Assembly: GCF_002778325.1 (NCBI RefSeq)
Contig: NZ_NESI01000010.1
Location: forward strand, 79,825-143,824
Length of the DNA stretch: 64,000 bases
Reading direction: 5' to 3'
Source of the DNA: Limnohabitans sp. B9-3
Lineage (GTDB): Bacteria > Pseudomonadota > Gammaproteobacteria > Burkholderiales > Burkholderiaceae_C
Below are positions 58,660 to 64,000 of the stretch, one piece after another (position 1 is the stretch's first letter; each line of letters starts with the position of its first letter). The translations under genes and the position numbers were made by a program. The notes beneath the pieces were generated by a model, which was given only the letters and a program-made list of their open reading frames with translations, had not been told where the DNA came from and did no database searches.

Positions 58660-60171
58660 ATGACCGAAAACGAATTCAAAACATTGGCCCAACAAGGCTA
58701 CAACCGCATCCCCTTGGTGGCACAAGCGTTTGCCGACCTCGAAACCCCTTTGTCGCTTTATCTGAAGCTGGCGCATGTCCAAAACCATGGCAAGCACAGC
58801 TTTTTGCTGGAGTCTGTGGTCGGCGGTGAGCGCTTTGGGCGTTACAGCTTCATTGGCTTGCCTGCTCGAACTTTGCTGCGCGCCAGTGGTTTTGGCGATG
58901 CTGCGAAAACCGAGGTGGTCACCGATGGTGTGGTGGTCGAGACCGTTGCGGGTAATCCGTTGGATTTTGTGGCCGCGTACCAAAAGCGTTTCAAAGTGGC
59001 GCTGCTCGAAGGCATGCCCCGTTTTTGTGGCGGATTGGCGGGTTATTTTGGCTACGACACCGTGCGTCACATTGAAAAGAAGCTGGTCAACTCTTGCCCG
59101 CCCGATGACTTGGGCATGCCTGACATCTTGTTGCTGCAAACCGAAGAGTTGGCGGTGATCGACAACCTGTCGGGCAAGCTGTCGATCATTGTCTATGCCG
59201 ATCCAGCGCAGCCAGAGGCCTACGCACAAGCGCAAACGCGTTTGGCCGAGCTCAAGCTGCGTTTGAAAGCGCCTGCGTTAGCGCCCTCAATTGCACCTTG
59301 TGCCAGTCACCCCGCCGAGCGCAGCTTTGCCAAAGACGATTATTTGGCAGCCGTTTTACGGGCCAAAGATTTGATTGCTGCAGGCGACTTCATGCAAGTG
59401 CAAGTGGGCCAGCGTATTCATAAGAAGTTCACGGCCAGCCCGCTGTCCTTGTACCGCGCTTTGCGTTCGCTCAACCCTAGCCCGTACATGTACTACTACA
59501 ACCTCGGTGACGCCCATGTGGTGGGTGCGTCGCCCGAGATTTTGGTGCGTCAAGAGTCAACGCCCGAGGGCCAAAAAGTCACCATCCGACCGTTGGCCGG
59601 CACGCGCCCACGCGGTGCAACGCCTGAGGCCGACAAGGCCGCTGAAGTCGAGTTGATCAACGACCCCAAAGAGCGTGCCGAGCATGTCATGTTGATTGAC
59701 CTCGCGCGCAACGACATTGGCCGCATTGCCAAAATTGGCAGCGTCAAAGTGACCGAGGCTTTTGTGGTCGAGCGTTACAGCCATGTGATGCACATCGTGA
59801 GCAACGTGGAAGGCTTGTTGCTTGACGGTGCAGATGGCCAGCCACTCACCAGCATGGACGTACTCAAGGCCACGTTCCCTGCAGGCACTCTGACGGGCGC
59901 GCCCAAGGTGCATGCGATGGAATTGATTGACCAACTCGAGCTCACCAAGCGCGGTTTGTACGGCGGTGCGTGTGGTTACTTGAGCTTTGCAGGTGACATG
60001 GATGTGGCGATTGCCATTCGCACGGGCATCATCAAAAACGACACCTTGTACGTGCAAGCCGCCGCTGGTGTGGTGGCCGACTCTGTGCCCGAGTTGGAAT
60101 GGAAAGAGACCGAGCACAAAGCGCGCGCCCTGTTACGCGCCAGTGAGTTGGTGGAAGAAGGTCTGGAGTAA
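58660..60171 (+). CDS. trpE: Anthranilate synthase component I
   Basis: A 503-residue chorismate-utilising enzyme making anthranilate with TrpG ammonia. The N-terminal LLES motif in [10 protein letters not shown] is the tryptophan feedback site, and the catalytic core shows [27 protein letters not shown], [11 protein letters not shown] and [12 protein letters not shown] segments. Strong GGAGG ribosome site, which the leader RNA may mask. trpG begins 5 bases after the stop. Confidence 0.97.
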   Translation: MTENEFKTLAQQGYNRIPLVAQAFADLETPLSLYLKLAHVQNHGKHSFLLESVVGGERFGRYSFIGLPARTLLRASGFGDAAKTEVVTDGVVVETVAGNPLDFVAAYQKRFKVALLEGMPRFCGGLAGYFGYDTVRHIEKKLVNSCPPDDLGMPDILLLQTEELAVIDNLSGKLSIIVYADPAQPEAYAQAQTRLAELKLRLKAPALAPSIAPCASHPAERSFAKDDYLAAVLRAKDLIAAGDFMQVQVGQRIHKKFTASPLSLYRALRSLNPSPYMYYYNLGDAHVVGASPEILVRQESTPEGQKVTIRPLAGTRPRGATPEADKAAEVELINDPKERAEHVMLIDLARNDIGRIAKIGSVKVTEAFVVERYSHVMHIVSNVEGLLLDGADGQPLTSMDVLKATFPAGTLTGAPKVHAMELIDQLELTKRGLYGGACGYLSFAGDMDVAIAIRTGIIKNDTLYVQAAAGVVADSVPELEWKETEHKARALLRASELVEEGLE

Positions 60172-60176
60172 CCATC

Positions 60177-60746
60177 ATGAAAAAAATCAAACTTCTCATG
60201 GTCGACAACTACGACAGCTTCACCTTCAACATCGTTCAATATTTTGGTGAGTTGGGTGCTGAGGTTGAGGTGTTTCGCAACGACGAAATCACGCTGGAAG
60301 GCATTGCCGCTCGTAGGCCGGATCGTTTGGTGATTTCCCCTGGCCCTTGCTCACCCGCTGAGGCGGGTATTTCGGTGGCAGCCATTCAACACTTTGCAGG
60401 TAAGTTGCCGATTTTGGGCGTGTGCTTAGGGCATCAAAGTATTGGTGCCGCATTTGGTGGAAAGATCATTCGCGCACAAGCGTTGATGCATGGCAAAACC
60501 AGCGTGATCACCACCACGCAAGAGGGGGTGTTTGCCGGTTTGCCCGAGAAATTCACGGTCAACCGTTACCACTCTTTGGCGATTGAGCGCAGCAGCTGCC
60601 CATCGTGTTTGAAGCCCACGGCGTGGACGGATGACGGCGAAATCATGGGTGTGCGGCACACCGAGCTTGATATTCAAGGGGTGCAGTTTCACCCTGAATC
60701 TATCCTCACGGAGTACGGCCACGCCATGCTCAAAAACTTTTTGTAA
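60177..60746 (+). CDS. trpG: Anthranilate synthase component II (glutamine amidotransferase)
   Basis: A 189-residue class I amidotransferase with the nucleophile Cys in [15 protein letters not shown] and the His-Glu pair in QFHPESILT. It supplies ammonia to TrpE, and in many beta-proteobacteria also to PabB for folate. It lies between trpE and trpD in the same run. Confidence 0.97.
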   Translation: MKKIKLLMVDNYDSFTFNIVQYFGELGAEVEVFRNDEITLEGIAARRPDRLVISPGPCSPAEAGISVAAIQHFAGKLPILGVCLGHQSIGAAFGGKIIRAQALMHGKTSVITTTQEGVFAGLPEKFTVNRYHSLAIERSSCPSCLKPTAWTDDGEIMGVRHTELDIQGVQFHPESILTEYGHAMLKNFL

Positions 60747-60755
60747 AGGCGCGTC

Positions 60756-61802
60756 ATGACAGCCTCCCATGCCATTACCCCCCAAGAAGCGCTGCAACGC
60801 GTGATCGAGCACCGTGAGATTTTTCACGACGAAATGCTGCACATCATGCGGCTCATCATGGCCGGCGAAATGTCGCCGGTGTTGATGGCGGCGTTCATCA
60901 CGGCTTTGCGCGTGAAGAAAGAAACGATCGGTGAAATTACCGCTGCCGCACAAGTGATGCGGGAGTTTTCCACCAAGGTGGCGGTGGCCGACCGACGTCA
61001 CTTGGTGGACATCGTGGGTACGGGTGGTGATGGTTCGCACACCTTCAATATTTCGACGTGTTCCATGTTTGTGGCCGCGGCCGCTGGCGCGAAAGTCAGC
61101 AAGCATGGCAGCCGAAGCGTGAGCAGTAAAAGTGGCAGCGCGGATGTGTTGGAAAGCTTGGGCCTGAACATCAATTTATCGCCTGTACAAATTGCACAGT
61201 GCATTTCGGAGGTGGGCATCGGCTTCATGTTTGCCCCCAACCATCACCCTGCGATGAAAAACGTAGCGCCCGTTCGCAAAGAGTTGGGTGTGCGAACGAT
61301 TTTCAACATCTTGGGTCCTCTCACCAACCCTGCTGGAGCACCCAATATTTTGATGGGGGTTTTCCACCCTGATTTGGTGGGGATTCAAGTGCGCGCATTA
61401 GAGCGCTTGGGCGCAGAGCATGCCTTGGTGGTTTACGGACGAGACGGTTTGGATGAGGTGTCGTTGGGGGCGTCGACCTTGGTGGGCGAGCTCAAAGACG
61501 GCCAAGTGCGCGAATACGAAATTCACCCCGAAGACTTTGGCTTTGCTATGAGCAGCAACCGTGCCTTGCGTGTGGAAACGCCGGAGCAATCGCGCGCCAT
61601 GTTGCTGGGCGTGCTGGACAACCAAGCCGGTCCTGCGCGTGACATTGTGGTGCTCAACGCCGGCGTGGCTTTGTATGCGGCCAATCTGGCAGACAGCATC
61701 GAGGTTGGTATTGCGCGTGCGCGTGAGGCTTTGGCCTCGGGGGCCGCCAAAGCCAAACTTGGCCATTTGATGACAACAGCAAACCAACTCGCTGCAGCAT
61801 AA
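60756..61802 (+). CDS. trpD: Anthranilate phosphoribosyltransferase
   Basis: A 348-residue TrpD with the PRPP-binding [14 protein letters not shown] motif and [35 protein letters not shown]. It joins anthranilate to phosphoribose. Separate from trpG, unlike the enteric fusion. trpC begins 29 bases after the stop. Confidence 0.97.
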   Translation: MTASHAITPQEALQRVIEHREIFHDEMLHIMRLIMAGEMSPVLMAAFITALRVKKETIGEITAAAQVMREFSTKVAVADRRHLVDIVGTGGDGSHTFNISTCSMFVAAAAGAKVSKHGSRSVSSKSGSADVLESLGLNINLSPVQIAQCISEVGIGFMFAPNHHPAMKNVAPVRKELGVRTIFNILGPLTNPAGAPNILMGVFHPDLVGIQVRALERLGAEHALVVYGRDGLDEVSLGASTLVGELKDGQVREYEIHPEDFGFAMSSNRALRVETPEQSRAMLLGVLDNQAGPARDIVVLNAGVALYAANLADSIEVGIARAREALASGAAKAKLGHLMTTANQLAAA

Positions 61803-61831
61803 ATTTGCGCGTCGGCGCTAGAAAGAAAAAT

Positions 61832-62623
61832 ATGTCGGACATCCTGAATAAAATTGTTGCGGTCAAACACCAAGAGGTGGCTGCGGCGCTCAAACGCAAG
61901 TCTTTGCAAGCCATGCGTGCTGATGCCGAGAGTCGCGTCTTGACCCGTGACTTTGTGGGCGCTCTGCGCACCAAGATCGCAGCCGGTTTGCCTGGGGTGA
62001 TTGCGGAGATCAAAAAAGCCAGTCCGTCCAAGGGTGTGATTCGTGAAGACTTCATTCCTGCCGACATCGCGCAAAGTTATGCCGAACACGGCGCGGCTTG
62101 TTTGTCGGTGTTGACCGACAAAGACTTCTTCCAAGGCAGTGTGGACTATTTGAAGCAAGCACGCGCCTCTTGTGATTTGCCTGTGTTGCGCAAAGACTTC
62201 ATGGTTGACCCTTACCAAATCTATGAAGCGCGCGTGATGGGGGCCGATTGCATTTTGCTGATTGCCGCCTGTTTGGACGATGCGCAAATGGCGGAGTTCG
62301 AAGCGATCGCGCGCAGTCTCGACATGGCGGTGTTGGTGGAGGTGCACGATGCGCCAGAGTTGCAGCGTGCCTTGAAGTTGAAAACACCGCTGATCGGCAT
62401 CAATAACCGAAATCTGCGCACCTTTGACGTCTCGTTGGACACGACGCTCGGCATGTTGGCTGATGTGCCGGCAGATCGATTGCTGGTGACCGAGAGCGGC
62501 ATCGTGCAGCGCAGTGACGTGCAAACCATGCGCGACGCGAAAGTGCATGCATTTTTGGTGGGTGAAGCGTTCATGCGTGCGCCAGATCCAGGTGTGGCAT
62601 TGGCGCAGTTGTTTGCCGATTGA
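61832..62623 (+). CDS. trpC: Indole-3-glycerol phosphate synthase
   Basis: A 263-residue TIM barrel closing the indole ring. Signatures: [17 protein letters not shown] near residues 58-74, [17 protein letters not shown] and [10 protein letters not shown]. The ATG giving [11 protein letters not shown] was chosen; an upstream TTG is less likely. Not fused to trpF, which together with trpB and trpA is outside the window. Confidence 0.97.
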   Translation: MSDILNKIVAVKHQEVAAALKRKSLQAMRADAESRVLTRDFVGALRTKIAAGLPGVIAEIKKASPSKGVIREDFIPADIAQSYAEHGAACLSVLTDKDFFQGSVDYLKQARASCDLPVLRKDFMVDPYQIYEARVMGADCILLIAACLDDAQMAEFEAIARSLDMAVLVEVHDAPELQRALKLKTPLIGINNRNLRTFDVSLDTTLGMLADVPADRLLVTESGIVQRSDVQTMRDAKVHAFLVGEAFMRAPDPGVALAQLFAD

Positions 62624-62640
62624 GTCGCCGTTTTGTTGGG

Positions 62641-63441
62641 ATGACGCAAGATTTATTTGGCGCTGATTCAGCGCAAGGGAGCGCCTCTTCGCTGGCGCCT
62701 CATTTGAAAGCGTGGTCTCCTGACACATGGCCTGTTCATGACGATTGGCAGCCGACGCTGACAACCTTTTGGCGCAGCTCTGAAGGAGAGTCTTTGTCCG
62801 CTTTTATCAAGGAGCGGTTGGCAAACGGCGCTGTTGTCTATCCAGAGCATCCGCTGTGGGCCTTGTTATTGACGCCACTGGCGAGTGTCCGTGTGGTGAT
62901 TCTTGGGCAAGACCCTTATCACGGGCCTTATCAGGCCCAGGGTTTGTCGTTTTCGGTTGCGCCAGGCGTCAAGGTGCCGCCGTCACTGCGCAATATATTC
63001 AAAGAATTACAAAGAGATGTGGGTTTGTTGCCGCCGCAAAGTGGCTCACTAGAGTCATGGGCCAAGCGCGGGGTGTTGTTGCTCAACACCTGTTTGACGG
63101 TCGAGCAAGGCAGGCCAGCCAGTCATGCCAAGCGGGGGTGGGACTGTTTAACGGATGCATTGCTTACTCTGGTGGCGCGTACGGCACCAGCTTGTGTTTA
63201 TATGTTGTGGGGCGTGCATGCGCAAGCCAAGGCGCCCATGATCGAGCTGCAAACTCGACGCAATATCTCGAATGTGGTCGAGGCTGGGCGTGTGCAGCGT
63301 GAGGCCTTGGTGTTGCTTGCCAACCACCCGTCGCCACTGTCTGCGTTGCGGCCGCCGCTGCCCTTTGTCGGATGTGGCCACTTTTCGACCGCTACACATT
63401 GGCTGTCGCAGCGAGGCCTAGAGATATCTTGGGCTTTATGA
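62641..63441 (+). CDS. ung: Uracil-DNA glycosylase
   Basis: A 266-residue family 1 UDG removing uracil from DNA. Catalytic water-activating motif GQDPYHGPYQAQGLSFSV and the leucine-loop motif NHPSPLSA are present, as is WGVHAQAK. The ATG at 62641 was preferred to a TTG in the trpC stop overlap (62620). It begins 17 bases after trpC, so it may be expressed with the trp genes. Confidence 0.96.
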   Translation: MTQDLFGADSAQGSASSLAPHLKAWSPDTWPVHDDWQPTLTTFWRSSEGESLSAFIKERLANGAVVYPEHPLWALLLTPLASVRVVILGQDPYHGPYQAQGLSFSVAPGVKVPPSLRNIFKELQRDVGLLPPQSGSLESWAKRGVLLLNTCLTVEQGRPASHAKRGWDCLTDALLTLVARTAPACVYMLWGVHAQAKAPMIELQTRRNISNVVEAGRVQREALVLLANHPSPLSALRPPLPFVGCGHFSTATHWLSQRGLEISWAL

Positions 63442-63480
63442 GCGAAATTTATTGCGGCTAAACGCGTAGCTTCCAAACTC

Positions 63481-63489
63481 TGGTATAGT
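63481..63489 (+). promoter_or_regulatory. Extended -10 promoter for the tRNA genes
   Basis: TGGTATAGT gives TATAGT (63484-63489) with an upstream TG, an extended -10 element, 12 bases before tRNA-Tyr. No convincing -35 lies 16-18 bases upstream. A GC-rich discriminator follows, as expected for a stable-RNA promoter under growth control. Confidence 0.55.
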
Positions 63490-63501
63490 CTGAGGTTCGC
63501 C

Positions 63502-63587
63502 GGAGGGGTGCCCGAGTGGCTAAAGGGGGCAGACTGTAAATCTGTTGGCTTACGCCTACACTGGTTCGAATCCAGTCCCCTCCACCA
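63502..63587 (+). tRNA. tRNA-Tyr (GTA)
   Basis: Eighty-six bases with encoded CCA. Acceptor stem GGAGGGG/CCCCTCC, anticodon GTA in the loop CTGTAAA, a long class II variable arm and the T arm GGTTCGAATCC. Reads tyrosine codons. First of three tRNA genes ahead of tuf. Confidence 0.97.
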
Positions 63588-63649
63588 GCGAAAATAACAA
63601 GTGTTGCCTAGGTGATCCTGCGAATGTCAATGCCGGTTTCCGGTTAGAT

Positions 63650-63723
63650 GCGGGAGTAGTTCAATGGTAGAACCCTAGCCTTCCAAGCTAATGACGCGGG
63701 TTCGATTCCCGTCTCCCGCTCCA
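63650..63723 (+). tRNA. tRNA-Gly (TCC)
   Basis: Seventy-four bases with encoded CCA. Acceptor GCGGGAG/CTCCCGC, anticodon TCC within CTTCCAA, T arm GGTTCGATTCC. Reads GGA and GGG glycine codons. Confidence 0.97.
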
Positions 63724-63763
63724 ATTGTTGTTTTTGCTGGATTGATTGGCGGTCAGAGTTATT

Positions 63764-63838
<75 letters not shown>

Positions 63839-63877
63839 AATTTTTTGTGATTGACTTATTTTTTTCGGAGTCGAGAA

Positions 63878-64000
63878 ATGGCAAAAGGAAAATTTGAACG
63901 TACCAAGCCGCACGTGAACGTCGGCACGATTGGCCACGTTGACCACGGCAAAACAACCTTGACTGCAGCGATCACCACGATCCTGTCGGCCAAGTTTGGC
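63878..64000 (+). CDS. tuf: Elongation factor Tu (start only)
   Basis: The first 41 codons of EF-Tu, starting [20 protein letters not shown], with the G1 loop GHVDHGKTT that binds GTP phosphates; the gene runs off the window. CGGAG precedes the ATG by 8 bases. It follows tRNA-Tyr, -Gly and -Thr, the same order as tyrU-glyT-thrT-tufB in E. coli. Confidence 0.96.
   Translation, partial: MAKGKFERTKPHVNVGTIGHVDHGKTTLTAAITTILSAKFG

Noticed and set aside
61523..62764. 413-codon open frame antisense to trpD, trpC and ung
   Set aside because: It spans three well-supported genes on the other strand.

Overview
The window is a dense stretch of beta-proteobacterial housekeeping chromosome with almost no non-coding DNA. 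The gene content and order point to the Burkholderiales, most likely the Comamonadaceae (a Limnohabitans- or Rhodoferax-like bacterium): fur-bamE-dapB-exbB-exbD-leuS-lptE-holA-proA, uvrA-MFS-ssb, ptsN-hprK, argS-SPOR-dsbA, thiL-pgpA-pncC, rpe/gph/trpEGDC, and tRNA-Tyr/Gly/Thr followed by tuf. The genus is an inference from protein similarity by eye, not a database result. No insertion sequence, integrase, prophage or CRISPR array was seen.

Layout. 1-5.3 kb: end of an unknown gene, a PaaI-type thioesterase, a CYTH protein, a glutaredoxin-like protein, a SlyD-like FKBP and uvrA. 5.4-10.1 kb: an MFS exporter, ssb, an orphan J-domain protein paired with an unknown zinc-ribbon protein, mnmA and a NudJ-like hydrolase. 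10.2-15.6 kb: a tight run pntAA-pntAB-pntB-fadD-mtnN. 15.6-18.7 kb: corA with a structured leader, then hpf-ptsN-hprK. 18.7-27.4 kb: fur, outer-membrane assembly (bamE, lptE), dapB, exbBD, leuS, holA, proA. 27.5-32.4 kb: gshA-kup-gshB and a class II amidotransferase. 32.4-39.0 kb: a DHA2 exporter, an unusual photolyase-like protein, a small membrane protein, malate synthase G and a SLAC1/TehA-family channel. 39.1-43.9 kb: a LysR regulator and an undecaprenyl-phosphate-sugar glycosylation set (YdjC deacetylase, ArnT-like GT83, GtrA, GT2). 43.9-52 kb: argS, SPOR protein, dsbA-like, lptA-lptB-rpoN, rlmL-like, PIN protein. 52-55.2 kb: pncC, pgpA, thiL, apaG, rpe. 55.2-57.4 kb: a TonB-dependent receptor lying on the other strand between rpe and gph. 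57.7-62.6 kb: gph, a probable trp leader peptide, trpE-trpG-trpD-trpC. 62.6-64 kb: ung, three tRNAs and the start of tuf.

How it fits together. Several groups act on the envelope: BamE, LptE, LptA and LptB in outer-membrane protein and LPS assembly; ExbB/ExbD to energise TonB-type receptors such as the one at 55-57 kb; and the YdjC/GT83/GtrA/GT2 set, whose composition matches systems that add a deacetylated hexosamine to lipid A phosphates. PntAB, GshA/GshB and the glutaredoxin-like protein serve redox balance. HprK, PtsN, Hpf and RpoN are the usual nitrogen/PTS-linked regulators, here in two separate blocks.

The most interesting points are the photolyase-like protein whose flavin domain comes first and whose possible alpha/beta domain comes last; the predicted lipid A hexosamine cassette; the Trp-Pro-Trp leader peptide and Shine-Dalgarno-masking fold before trpE; the corA leader with a 12-bp stem and an anti-Shine-Dalgarno sequence; and the TonB receptor that splits the rpe-gph-trp order. 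Most of the window is otherwise ordinary.
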